Shown here piece after piece: positions 38,419 through 47,177 of a stretch of 64,000 bases of DNA. The position numbers were made by a program, and so were the translations under genes. The stretch's first letter is position 1; the number at the start of each line of letters is the position of its first letter. The notes beneath the pieces are model-generated. The model did not search any database, was not told where the DNA came from, and was given only the letters and a program-made list of their open reading frames with translations. The stretch spans positions 62,001 through 126,000 of the forward strand of contig NZ_JARANV010000006.1 in the NCBI RefSeq assembly GCF_029889845.1, given 5' to 3'. Source of the DNA: Halomonas sp. 25-S5. GTDB taxonomy: Bacteria; Pseudomonadota; Gammaproteobacteria; Pseudomonadales; Halomonadaceae.

Positions 38419-39104
38419 GATTTTGTTTCCTCAGTGCGCTTGTTGACGATGACCTCTGCCGGGCGCAACAGGCGGTCGTGTTGCAGGTAACCGCTGCGCA
38501 GCTCGTCCACCACTTCGCCGTCTTCCCGGTCGGCCTTATGCACCACCTCGGTGGCGTGCATGGTATGGGGATCGAAGGCATGGCCCACGCTTGGCAGCGG
38601 TGAAACCCCACGCCGGATGAGGATGTCATCCAGACGCGCCAGGTTCATGGCTGAGCCGTCGGCCATCCCCGCGACGAACGTGCCCGCGCCGCCACGACGC
38701 GCCAGGAAACCCGGCCGATAGCGGCGAGCCTGCTCATGGCCGGCCCGCAGACGATCGCGCAGTTCCAGCAGCTCGAGCAACAGGCCGCGCTCGGCGTCGC
38801 GTTGCTGGTCTCGGGCCGATTGTTGCTGGCGCTCCAGTTCCTCGCCGAGGCGGGTGTTGCTCTGGCGCAAGGTGTCGAACAACTCCCGGAACTGATCGAG
38901 AGCGGCCTTGATCTGACGGGATTCGAGCTTTACCTCGTTCTTGAGCGCCGCCTGCTCGGCCAGCAGGGTAAACAGGTCCGGGGATTCGGCCTCCGCGGTT
39001 TCTCTTGTCTCTGCAAGCTGGGCGTGCTCTTCAGATTGGGCGTCGCCGGCCTCCAGATAGGCACGAAAACGCTCGACGAGCTGCTCCTTGGCGGCGGCGT
39101 CCAT
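38415..39104 (-). CDS. GrpE-like nucleotide exchange factor
   Basis: A 229-residue protein with a long coiled coil (about 40-110: QAALKNEVKLESRQIKAAL... LGEELERQQQSARDQQRD) and a C-terminal beta domain (HTMHATEVVHKADREDGEVVDELRSGYLQHDRLLRPAEVIVNK). The latter matches the GrpE signature. It should drive ADP release from the adjacent Hsp70. It overlaps the J-protein gene (TGATG) and the Hsp70 start (ATGA). Confidence 0.85.
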   Translation of the reverse strand: MDAAAKEQLVERFRAYLEAGDAQSEEHAQLAETRETAEAESPDLFTLLAEQAALKNEVKLESRQIKAALDQFRELFDTLRQSNTRLGEELERQQQSARDQQRDAERGLLLELLELRDRLRAGHEQARRYRPGFLARRGGAGTFVAGMADGSAMNLARLDDILIRRGVSPLPSVGHAFDPHTMHATEVVHKADREDGEVVDELRSGYLQHDRLLRPAEVIVNKRTEETKS

Positions 39105-39397
39105 CACGATTCCCCGCGTAGCAGGGCCGCGAATAGCGCCGGGTCCGGGCGGCGCGGCTTACCCGTCGGGGCGGCCTTGTCCAGGATATCGCTCACCGTC
39201 GGCGGCGAGGTGTCGAACAGCTCGTAGCCGAGGCGGTCGCGGCGGGTGCGTAGCGCCTCATAGGCGCTGCGCAGGGCCTCGAAGCGTTGTGGGTCGCGCT
39301 CTGGGGGATGACGTTTGACGCCTGCACGATAGGCGGCCTCGATGTCGGCATCGGTGGCCTTGGCTGTCACCCCCAGGGTCAGGTAAGGGTCACTCAT
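39104..39397 (-). CDS. J-domain protein with HPP in place of HPD
   Basis: A 97-residue protein that starts DPYLTLGVTAKATDADIEAAYRAGVKR, the helix I-II pattern of J domains. The catalytic HPD tripeptide reads HPP (RHPPERDPQRFEALRSAYEALR), so the residue normally needed to stimulate Hsp70 ATPase is changed. Helix III (RFEALRSAYEALR) is normal. Its position between TPR and grpE genes ties it to the dedicated Hsp70. Confidence 0.8.
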   Translation of the reverse strand: MSDPYLTLGVTAKATDADIEAAYRAGVKRHPPERDPQRFEALRSAYEALRTRRDRLGYELFDTSPPTVSDILDKAAPTGKPRRPDPALFAALLRGES

Positions 39398-41931
39398 GTG
39401 AACAGGTCCGGCTGGTTAAAAGGATCATCATCGTCCGATGGCGTATCGTCTTCCACGGCATGCCGCCTGCTCCCGGCCCGCCGTTTGGGTCGCGGTGCCG
39501 GGAAAGGGGGAGGGTCATCGGAGTCGGCGCTCATCATGGCGCCGAGCATCTCGATCAGCGCCGGGCGACCCAGCTCCCGCTCGAGCTCCTTGAACTGGCG
39601 CTTCATGTCGCGACTCAGCCCCAGCATGTCGAGGAGCCTATCCAGTCCCATCAGGTTGATGAGCATAGGCAAGGCCTCGGGCCCCATCTCCTCTCCCATC
39701 TCCGGCGGGAGGGGGGAATCCTCGAAGGAAGTAAGGCGCAGACTGTCGAGCACATTCAGCAGGCGCTCGGTGCTGCGCGTGTCGCCTTTTTCTCGGGCGT
39801 GCTCCAGGGCCCGCTCCAGTCGTCTGATGTCGGTTGAGCTCGCCTTCCACGGGGCACCCTTGTACTTGGCCTCGAAGGCATGAAAGGCAAATACGGGCGC
39901 GTCTTTCCAGCGCTTGAGGGCCGCCTGGGCGAAGGCTTGCCGAACCGCGTCCCAGCGGCAGCGGCGCAGGGTCTCGCAGGCGGCTTCCATCTCTTGAAAA
40001 GAGAGCTCGAATTGGGCCGAGGCCTTCAGGACCTTCTCGAAATAGCGGGTCACCTCGGGCGGCAGCTTGCCACCGCTGTCCAGGTGCTCGCGCAGTTGGG
40101 CAAGGCAGGCCTTCAGGTCTTCAGCACCTCGGGGTTGCGGCTTGGACAGGCCCAAGTCCGTGAACAGGGCCTTGGGCGGTTTGCCCACCGCCGCCGCTTC
40201 CAGCGCGATACTCAGTCCAGCGGCGAGGCCGTCGCCGAGACGCTGGTTCACCGCCCGCAAGGCTGAAGCGCCGGCCGGGGCATCGGTGGCCAAGGTTATC
40301 AGGGCGTCGACGATCTCCAGCTGGATGCCGAAGCGTTTGGACCGATCCCAGGCGCTGGCCTGCTCGAGCTCCCGGCGGGCCAGGTCCGGGCGGGCATTGC
40401 GAAGCTGTTTGCGCGCATGGGCGAGGTGGGCCTTCATCAGGCGTTCCCGGGCCGTCTTGTTGATCGGGTCGATGGCCAGGATGCGCCGGGCGAAGCCTGC
40501 CGCCTTCTTGAAGGCGCCGCCCGCTACGGCCGTGTCCAGGGCCGCCGTCAGTACCTGGAGGTTCTCGGGCCAGCGAGCCAGCGCCGGTTCGAGGAGACGG
40601 CGCGTCTCCTTGAGCTCCCTGCCGCGCAGGTAGTAGGCGGTCAGGCGAAGATAGGCCTGCGGGGCATCCGGGTCGTAATCGAGACTCCTTTCGACGAGGT
40701 GGGCGACTGCCCGGTCCAGGGCATGGGGCTCCGCAGACGGCGTGGCGTGTGCCAGGATGTCCCCCGCCTGATCGACGCGCCGCAGCACCAGGGCGATGCG
40801 TAGCGCCTGGTCACTGCCGGGAGCTGGGGCATGGGGTTCTTCCAGGTGCTGGGCCAGGAGCTCCCAGCACTCTAGGGTGTACCACGGGTTGTCGCTGTAT
40901 CGCTCGGCCTGCCAGGCGCCTACTTGTACTTTTTCCGCTTGCGAGAGGGAGCGTCCACCGGCCTCACGGGGCCAAGCGAGGCTCTGCGGGGCGTCATCGA
41001 TCAACAGGCGCCGTCCCTGTTCATGCACCCAGTCGTCGCCCAGCTTGTCACGGTGACGGTACAGGAAGTGCAACAGCGCCTTGGGCGGCGGTTCGTCGCC
41101 CAGCTTGCGGGCCTCTTCGAACAGTGCCTGGCGCTCGGGGCTCCAGCCTCGCAGGGTCAGCGCGAAGCGACGGGTGGCCTTGCCGACATCGGCGAGGCGA
41201 GAGGCCAGTTCCTGTTCCGGTACCAGGGCGAGTTCGGTCGCTTGGCGTAGCGGCGCGAAGGCCGACTCGGCCGGCACCCTGGCCAACAGGGCCGCGGCCT
41301 GGGTCGGCTGCTCGGGCAGGCGCTGCATGGCCTTGAGGAGGTGCACGCCATCGCGGTAGGGCGAGCGGAACGGAATGGCGGCCAACGCTTGCTCCAGGGC
41401 TATGTCATCGCCGCTGCAATAGGCCGCTAGTGCCGCTTGCGCTGCCTCGCCGTGGACCACCACGGGATCCTCCGGCGCCAGGCCCTCCATGACCTCGGCT
41501 TCCCCGCTCAGGTAGTAGGCCGCCAACTGAGTCCGCAGTGCTGCCAGTTCGTCAGCAGGCAGTGTGTCAGCGGCCTGGTTGAACATCTTGACCGTCTCGT
41601 GGACGCGCCCCAGGCGCAGCAGCAAGGCGGTGTGTGCCAGGCGCAGCGGCGCGGCAGCCCCCAGCCGGTGGCGGTTCTCCCACATCACCAGCGCTTCCTT
41701 GAGCATGCCCTTCTCGGTGAGTGAGTGGGCACGGCTTTCGTAGGCCTGTGCCAGGCCCTCGCGCCACTCCTCCCGCTGCTCTCGTTTCAACAGCTCCTTG
41801 AAATGGGCGATGGCCTCGCGGAAACGGCCTCGCTGCAATGTTTCTTGGGCGGAGCTTTCCAGGGCGTCGGACGAGAGAGAGGCGGGGCCCGGCTTGTTGC
41901 GCGCCGAACGCTTGTTTCGTTTCTTGGACAT
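39394..41931 (-). CDS. TPR-repeat protein heading the Hsp70 operon
   Basis: An 845-residue all-helical cytoplasmic protein with TPR-like repeats across most of its length, such as LQRGRFREAIAHFKELLKR, AYESRAHSLTEKGMLKEALVMWENR and LRLTAYYLRGRELKETRRLLEPAL. It begins with a basic segment (SKKRNKRSARNKPG) and ends in an acidic tail (DDTPSDDDDPFNQPDLFT). The start is clear and the stop overlaps the J-protein start (ATGA). A co-chaperone or client-docking role for the linked Hsp70 is inferred. I recognise no enzymatic domain. Confidence 0.75.
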   Translation of the reverse strand: MSKKRNKRSARNKPGPASLSSDALESSAQETLQRGRFREAIAHFKELLKREQREEWREGLAQAYESRAHSLTEKGMLKEALVMWENRHRLGAAAPLRLAHTALLLRLGRVHETVKMFNQAADTLPADELAALRTQLAAYYLSGEAEVMEGLAPEDPVVVHGEAAQAALAAYCSGDDIALEQALAAIPFRSPYRDGVHLLKAMQRLPEQPTQAAALLARVPAESAFAPLRQATELALVPEQELASRLADVGKATRRFALTLRGWSPERQALFEEARKLGDEPPPKALLHFLYRHRDKLGDDWVHEQGRRLLIDDAPQSLAWPREAGGRSLSQAEKVQVGAWQAERYSDNPWYTLECWELLAQHLEEPHAPAPGSDQALRIALVLRRVDQAGDILAHATPSAEPHALDRAVAHLVERSLDYDPDAPQAYLRLTAYYLRGRELKETRRLLEPALARWPENLQVLTAALDTAVAGGAFKKAAGFARRILAIDPINKTARERLMKAHLAHARKQLRNARPDLARRELEQASAWDRSKRFGIQLEIVDALITLATDAPAGASALRAVNQRLGDGLAAGLSIALEAAAVGKPPKALFTDLGLSKPQPRGAEDLKACLAQLREHLDSGGKLPPEVTRYFEKVLKASAQFELSFQEMEAACETLRRCRWDAVRQAFAQAALKRWKDAPVFAFHAFEAKYKGAPWKASSTDIRRLERALEHAREKGDTRSTERLLNVLDSLRLTSFEDSPLPPEMGEEMGPEALPMLINLMGLDRLLDMLGLSRDMKRQFKELERELGRPALIEMLGAMMSADSDDPPPFPAPRPKRRAGSRRHAVEDDTPSDDDDPFNQPDLFT

Positions 41932-42266
41932 GCTCTGGCCATGGAGACAGGTTGATGATGCGCCACCAGGGCTTTGGGCGCGTTGACCCCGGCACGCTAT
42001 GCGACAGCCGCGCCAGTGGCCGGCCGATGGTGATAGGTATCGTCAGGTGCGACTATAACGTGTCCGACGCTGGTGGTGAAACTGGGCACCTATCCATGGT
42101 GGAGCACCGCGCGCCCCCGCCAACTGTTGCTCATGAGTCATGCTCCTCGTTGTCGACGGTGTGGATGACGTCGAAGCCCTCGAACGTCGGCGGCCAATTG
42201 CCGAGGTGCTCGCCTGAGGGCCGCTGCCATCTTGACGCGCGTCACGTGACGCATTACATTGCTGGG
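41932..42266. other. Intergenic region between the Hsp70 operon and higBA
   Basis: The 335 bases contain the divergent start region of the chaperone operon (left) and the higBA promoter region (right). Between them, on the minus strand, lies a short apparent coding remnant (42131-42243). No terminator or RNA gene is recognised. Confidence 0.55.
42131..42243 (-). pseudogene. C-terminal remnant of an unknown gene
   Basis: In one minus-strand frame, just before a TGA at 42131-42133, the sequence reads RWQRPSGEHLGNWPPTFEGF then DVIHTVDNEEHDS. It has protein-like composition and good codon use but no start. It looks like the last 35 or so codons of a gene whose 5' part was lost where higBA lies. 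I do not recognise the family. Confidence 0.3.
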
Positions 42267-42548
42267 ATGATCAAGTCCTTCGCCGACAAGCGCACCCATG
42301 AGCTGTATGCCAAGGGACAGTCAAGACGGTTTCCAGCCGATGTAGCAGCCAGGGCCGCTCGAAAACTCGAGTATATCCACCTGGCCATGCGGCTGCGCGA
42401 TCTGGAAGTGCCACCCGGTAACCGGCTGCATGCGTTGTTCGGCGATAGAGCGGGGCAATATGCGATATCGATCAATGCCCAGTGGCGTATCTGTTTTCGC
42501 TTTGAAGACGGTGATGCTTACGATGTCGAAGTCTGCGATTACCACTGA
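42267..42548 (+). CDS. higB: HigB-type toxin (RelE/ParE superfamily)
   Basis: A 93-residue toxin with the HigB pattern MIKSFADKRTHELYAKGQSRRF and LRDLEVPPGNRLHALFGDRAGQYAISINAQWRICFRF, the family's YS(I)-N-x-Q-W-R-I-x-F core. HigB is a ribosome-dependent mRNA endonuclease. It precedes its antitoxin, the typical higBA order. The pair marks the left edge of the defence-rich region. The ATG start is the conserved family start. Confidence 0.93.
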   Translation: MIKSFADKRTHELYAKGQSRRFPADVAARAARKLEYIHLAMRLRDLEVPPGNRLHALFGDRAGQYAISINAQWRICFRFEDGDAYDVEVCDYH

Positions 42549-42563
42549 CATCAGGAGGTGAAG

Positions 42564-42878
42564 ATGGCCATCGAAAACACGGGCGGTATGCAGCGCAGGC
42601 CCACGCATCCCGGTGAAATGTTGCGTGAGGACTTCCTGCCGGATTATGGCTTGACCGTCGCAGGTCTTGCCGAAGCGTTGGGGGTATCACGCCAGTCCAT
42701 CAATGAACTGCTACGCGAACGTCGAGCGGTCAGCCCCGAGATGGCGCTTAGGCTCGGTCGCCTATTCGGCAACTCGCCGGAGTTCTGGCTGAACGCACAG
42801 CGAGCCGTTGACCTCTGGGTAGCTGCCGAGGCCATCAAGGACGATATGGAACGGATCAAGCCGCTCGACGCCGCGTGA
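42564..42878 (+). CDS. higA: HigA-type antitoxin
   Basis: A 104-residue antitoxin with an XRE helix-turn-helix (LTVAGLAEALGVSRQSINELLRERRAVSPEMALRLGRLFGNSPEFWLNAQ). The signature RRPTHPGEMLREDFL opens the protein. The ATG at 42564 follows AGGAGG at optimal spacing; a GTG two codons earlier lies inside that site. It should neutralise HigB and repress the operon. Confidence 0.93.
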   Translation: MAIENTGGMQRRPTHPGEMLREDFLPDYGLTVAGLAEALGVSRQSINELLRERRAVSPEMALRLGRLFGNSPEFWLNAQRAVDLWVAAEAIKDDMERIKPLDAA

Positions 42879-42948
42879 TATCTTGCATGACGCTCTTTTT
42901 CGGCACGATACGATACAGAGCGCTGTAAAGCATCACGCTTCCATCAGG

Positions 42949-43182
42949 TCACTTGAGCTCCTCCAGCAGCGCGCCAAGCGCCTGTCGCTGCTGCCCCTCC
43001 AGCGTCCTCAGGGGCAGCGGCAGGCTGGGCGGTGCATAGGCATAGTTGCCCGTCGAGCCGAGGGCGCCAATGGAATCAACACCCGCGGTGACCAGTCTCT
43101 CGACCAGCCGTACGAAGGCCACCTCGTCGATGGCATTCTCGTTCATGGGCGTCATGGGGAAGGCACTCAGGCCGGTGAACAT
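42949..43182 (-). pseudogene. Truncated dihydrodipicolinate synthase-family gene
   Basis: The first 49 residues (MFTGLSAFPMTPMNENAIDE... VTAGVDSIGALGSTGNYAY) are the normal N-terminus of DapA-like class I aldolases, with an intact AAGGAG site upstream. The family needs about 290 residues. Here the frame passes into an unrelated 28-residue tail (APPSLPLPLRTLEGQQ...) and stops. The catalytic lysine and tyrosine are gone, so it cannot be an active aldolase. It lies between the higBA and hipBA modules, consistent with a deletion at an island junction. Confidence 0.8.
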
Positions 43183-43305
43183 GCGCTGTCTCCTTGTTCT
43201 ATTCTGGCGGCGGACTTGCTCGGGAGTATGCCACGGCGGAGACTCGGCACAGCGCATCCGAGCTGTGAGCCGGAGGTTTATCGCCAACCCCAGGAGGGTG
43301 ATTGA

Positions 43306-43653
43306 ATGGTGAGCCAAGCTGACCCCGACCTGGCCCCGCGCCTGCGTGAGCTGCTGATGGGCTTGCCCGACGAAGCCGTGCCGATCACCTACCAGCAGGC
43401 CGCCGAGGCGCTGGGCCTCACGCCACCTCGCACCATCCAGCGCGTCGCCCTGGCGCTGGAGGCGCTGATGCGCGAGGACGTCGCCGCCGGCCGCCCGATG
43501 GTCGCCACCCTGGTGGTCAGCCGCCGTGACGACCTGCCCCGGCAGGGCTTCTTCGAGCTGGCCGTGGCGCTCGGGCGCTTTTCTGCCGATCCGGCTCAGC
43601 ACGAGGCGGCTTATCGGGAGGAGCTTGACTGTGTCATGGCGCTTCGCGGGTGA
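43306..43653 (+). CDS. Conserved hypothetical protein
   Basis: A 115-residue protein with a strong AGGAGG site. The first half contains PITYQQAAEALGLTPPRTIQRVALALEALMREDVAAG, which looks like a winged or simple helix-turn-helix, and the second LVVSRRDDLPRQGFFELAVALGRF. I do not recognise a named family; a small DNA-binding protein is a possibility. Confidence 0.6.
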   Translation: MVSQADPDLAPRLRELLMGLPDEAVPITYQQAAEALGLTPPRTIQRVALALEALMREDVAAGRPMVATLVVSRRDDLPRQGFFELAVALGRFSADPAQHEAAYREELDCVMALRG

Positions 43654-43684
43654 GACGCTCCACCTCGCGAATGGGCGCGCTCAC

Positions 43685-44944
43685 TCATGACGCCGTATAG
43701 CCTTCCAGCGCGAACGGATTGAGAAACTGCCTGCCCCACAAGAAGTTGCGATCTACCGTGCTCAGAGCGGCTTCGTCGCACACGGCCTCCCATTGTTCCC
43801 GGATCGTGGCAAGTTGGTGGTCGATTATCTCCCTGGCTTGCGCCAAGCTCAGGCCGAGTCGCTCCGCGGCCGCCAGGCAGTGGACGAGCTGGCTGCGCCG
43901 CTCCTGGCCACTCATCAGCATAGCCTGGGTGGCTTCGCCACCGGTTCGGGATTGTGGGCAGATGTCATAGGCCGGCGTCAGTCGATACGATTCGCCATCC
44001 CAGCAGGCGGCATGATTGCGCGCATGGTCGTCGGTGTTGCCGCAAAGCACGTTGAAGACGATGCGGCCGAACAGCTCGAGCAGCGACTGCTCGGGCTGGT
44101 AGAACTCTGCCCGGATGCGATGGCCGAGGTCCTCATAACTGGCATAGCGAGCCGTCATCTCATCCAGGCCCAGCAGGGTGAGGGCCGACAGCACGATCCT
44201 TCTGGACCAACCGCCGGGCGTTCTCATCCTGTCGAAGCGCTCCACCAGCAGCACGTCCTTGCCCAGCGATCGGGTCATCTCGACGGGAGCGATATCGAGC
44301 CCCACGAGCCTGGCGAGTCGCATGGCAGCGAATTCCGCCTTCACTATGCTGTAGAGGTCAGTGCTGGAAGAGAATTTCGCCACCAGCTTGCGGCCCTGGT
44401 CATCCAACAGGGCCTTGGGACGAGCGCCGCCGATGCTGCTGCCGTGTTGAATGGCCTGCTCCAGGGGGGGAGGGAGCGGCTCCCCTGCTTCCACATACGC
44501 CGAGGCCTCCTGCAATGCCGCCAGGGTGGCGTCCTGGTGCTCACGCGGCTGGTAGTCGGTGGGGGAGAGCTGGAAATCCAGCGCGCCGATCCTGTCCGAT
44601 CCGGACTCCAGCAGGTAGACCAGCTCGTTGAACTCGACCTCATCGGCAGCATCGCCCTTCCTGCCCGTTAGCCGATTGATGATGACGCGACGCCCCCAGG
44701 CGTCGGGAGCGGCATCGCGCAGGCAGGAGGGCAGTGCGCCACCTGCTTGCTCCTGGCTCCCGGGCCGAAGGGGAAGCTCGTCGGGGTAGAGGCTGATCGC
44801 GTCTTCGCGTGCCAGGTAGCGACGACCATAGGCAAAGCGGTAGTGGTCTTGATCGTCGCGCTCCACGAGACCGGCCACCACGGGGGATGTCTGACCGGGC
44901 AACCAAGCCCAGACGTAGGCGCGTCGGCTGCTAGAAGTCATCAT
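43685..44944 (-). CDS. hipA: HipA-type serine/threonine kinase toxin
   Basis: A 419-residue HipA family kinase. Visible are the N-terminal subdomain, the ATP-binding loop GSSIGGARPKALL, KLVAKFSSSTDLYS with the ATP-binding Lys, the catalytic loop GNTDDHARNHA and a DFG-like PAYDICP. HipA phosphorylates glutamyl-tRNA synthetase in E. coli; HipT-like relatives have other targets. It overlaps the hipB gene by 14 bases, giving the hipBA order. Confidence 0.92.
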   Translation of the reverse strand: MMTSSSRRAYVWAWLPGQTSPVVAGLVERDDQDHYRFAYGRRYLAREDAISLYPDELPLRPGSQEQAGGALPSCLRDAAPDAWGRRVIINRLTGRKGDAADEVEFNELVYLLESGSDRIGALDFQLSPTDYQPREHQDATLAALQEASAYVEAGEPLPPPLEQAIQHGSSIGGARPKALLDDQGRKLVAKFSSSTDLYSIVKAEFAAMRLARLVGLDIAPVEMTRSLGKDVLLVERFDRMRTPGGWSRRIVLSALTLLGLDEMTARYASYEDLGHRIRAEFYQPEQSLLELFGRIVFNVLCGNTDDHARNHAACWDGESYRLTPAYDICPQSRTGGEATQAMLMSGQERRSQLVHCLAAAERLGLSLAQAREIIDHQLATIREQWEAVCDEAALSTVDRNFLWGRQFLNPFALEGYTAS

Positions 44945-45269
44945 CGATGGGCTCTTGTGGCTGACGGCGAGCGCGCTTGGGGAGCAGCGTCAGCCGTTCC
45001 CGCTGGGTAGCATGCTCGCGTTTCAGCGTGTCCAGGTCATCGGTGAACAGCAACACGCCGACCAGCGCCGCCGCTTCGAAATAGGTGCCGATGGCCACGC
45101 GGGGAGAGCCCTTGGCAACCTGACGAATGGTGACCACGCCGACGCCAACCCGCTCGGCGAGTTCGTCTCGGGTCCACCCCTTGCGCAGCCGCCCCTCCTC
45201 GATCATACCGGCGAACAGGCGTAGCGAGAGGGAGGCTTGGGGGCTGAGGGTGACGTGACGTGTTTTCAT
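44931..45269 (-). CDS. hipB: HipB-type antitoxin/repressor
   Basis: A 112-residue XRE protein (SLRLFAGMIEEGRLRKGWTRDELAERVGVGVVTIRQVAKGSPRVAIGTYFEAAALVG) with a basic, disordered C-terminal tail. It should bind its own promoter and HipA. A TATACT hexamer on the minus strand (45276-45281) lies only 7 bases before the ATG with no ribosome-binding site between, so a leaderless transcript is possible. Confidence 0.85.
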   Translation of the reverse strand: MKTRHVTLSPQASLSLRLFAGMIEEGRLRKGWTRDELAERVGVGVVTIRQVAKGSPRVAIGTYFEAAALVGVLLFTDDLDTLKREHATQRERLTLLPKRARRQPQEPIDDDF

Positions 45270-45453
45270 ACCGATAGTATAGTGTCGATTAGTAGCGTTA
45301 TCGATATTTTAATGCCACTACCCGCCCACTCAACGTCAGGCGCTGGCGATTCCGCAATGAAGTCGCCCTGATGCTGCCAGCGTCAAAGCTCCAACAGGCC
45401 TTCGGCGAACGCCTCGACGGGGCCGACGCCGGTCATGAAGGGGGCGTGCCCGG

Positions 45454-45741
45454 TCACTTGAAGCGTGAGCGGGCCGACTTGATCGCTTCGCTCAGCGACC
45501 CCCAGGCGCGCTCTGTGCCGGCCCGGATGTCGTCCCAGGCGTCGTCGCTGGAGTGGCGCAGCTCCTCGAGCTTCTTGCGCATCTCTTCGCGCTTCGCCTC
45601 GAGCCGGTCGATCTCTTCTTCCCGGTCGATGCGCGCATCGGCTTCGGCGCTCCGGGCGCGGGCCTTCAGCTTGTCCACCTCGGCCTGCAGCTCATCGAGC
45701 TTGGCGCGCAGCTTCTGTTCGTAGGCTTCCCTGTTGCTCAT
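45454..45741 (-). CDS. Small coiled-coil protein
   Basis: The start MSNREAYEQKLRAKLDELQAEVDK follows AAGGAG, giving 95 highly charged residues. Most of the chain is a predicted coiled coil (KLKARARSAEADARIDREEEIDRLEAKREEMRKKLEELR). The C-terminus AWDDIRAGTERAWGSLSEAIKSARSRF is an amphipathic helix repeat found in small stress-associated coiled-coil proteins (sll1863-like). Function unknown. Confidence 0.7.
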   Translation of the reverse strand: MSNREAYEQKLRAKLDELQAEVDKLKARARSAEADARIDREEEIDRLEAKREEMRKKLEELRHSSDDAWDDIRAGTERAWGSLSEAIKSARSRFK

Positions 45742-45893
45742 GGGGCACTCCTTTCCGTTTTCCGGTTCATGGAACCTTGAAGATAGCCTGTCCGCGAGCG
45801 GACAGGGCGTTTGTTCAAGGGTGGCATACTTGGCATCCCAGCCGCGATCAGCCAAGCTGTCGAGGACTCCTTGACTTACAGGATGCTTACACT

Positions 45894-46931
45894 GTGTCAG
45901 GTCAACCAGCGCGCCCTCCGGATCTGGCCTCGGCCGCCCCTGTCCTGATCGATACCGCGGACTGCCTGGCGGCGCTCAGCCGAGGTGGCAGCACCCTGAT
46001 GAGGGCGGACCATTGGGCAGAGGGCGTCGACCGGTTACTGGCGGAGATTGGTCCCGTCACCGGGGCGAGCCGTGTCTGGATCTTCCAGCTTCTAGAGGTG
46101 CAGTCCGATACCGTGGTCCAGGACTATGTCTTTGAGTGGGCGCCATCGGAGCGCTATCGACAGCTCAACCAAAACCGGTTTCGCTTCTTTTCCTCATCGC
46201 TCGAGGATCCCGTCTATCGTCGTCTGGTCGAGGAGCGCCAGGCGGGGGTGTCTCATGACTTCTGTATCCCTGTCATGCCACCGGGACCGTTGCGGAGTGA
46301 TCTCGAGGGCCAGGCGATTCAGTCCATGGCCACGGTGCCCATCTTCGTCAACGGTCATTGGTGGGGCACCCTGGGCATCGATGACTGTGAGCGTCCCGTC
46401 AGTTGGCGGGGGCCGGGTCTCGACCTCCTCGAGGCCGCCGGCCAGCTGATCGCGGCGGCCCTTTACCGCTACGAACTGAACCATCGCTCCCGCCAGATCG
46501 AACTGTTCCACAAGGTGGCCGACTGTGGCGTCTGGGAAATCAGCCTTCGCAACGGGCGGGTCTGGTGTTCCCAGGCGTTCAAGACGGTACTGGGCTACCC
46601 CGAGACGTATCCGCGGGTGCCCTTGCGACGCCTGCTCGCTCGTCTACACCCCGACGATCGCGCTGCGTTGCGGACTTGCTTGAGGGCCCTTTGGCGCGTC
46701 GCCGCGGAACCCTTCCTGGTGGAAAGGATGGAAGACGAGCCGCCGCTGAGAGTAACGATGTCGGTCAGCCTCGGGGTCGCCCGCCAGGGCGACGACGCTA
46801 GCCAGGCGCCGAACCAGCTGATGGCCCAGGCCGACCAGGCGCTCTATGCCGCAAAGCACGCCGGCCGCAACTGCGCGCTTTTGTATCGCGAGGCGACCGA
46901 GCCCGGCGCTGTGAATCTCGATTCCGAATAG
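45894..46931 (+). pseudogene. GAF-PAS protein with a cut-down GGDEF domain (no GGDEF motif)
   Basis: Read from a GTG (VSGQPARPPDLAS), the frame encodes 345 residues: a GAF domain (about 30-200, ending VNGHWWGTLGIDDCERPVSW), the first half of a PAS domain (IELFHKVADCGVWEISLRNG... LHPDD) and then only the last third of a GGDEF domain (LRVTMSVSLGVARQGDD, QADQALYAAKHAGRN). The join after VERMEDEPP lacks the end of the PAS domain and the whole active site. An in-frame deletion is the simplest explanation; diguanylate cyclase activity is impossible. Confidence 0.75.
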
Positions 46932-47177
46932 ACCCGACTGCTTCGGGGGGACCGATCGCCTCCGAGCCAGAGCTGACCCCTCGATCCAACCGCTTATGGG
47001 ACCCATTATCCTTTGGTGCTAGGCTGAATCGAACAATATAACCACGCAGCCCATACGCAAAGGACGACCCCATGGCGACGGACTCTGCCGACTCCCCCCA
47101 TTATCCCATCTCGCATTCTCGACAGGGGCAGGCGGTTATCGGACCGCCTGGCAGCGATTGCCATGGTGGGATACCCC

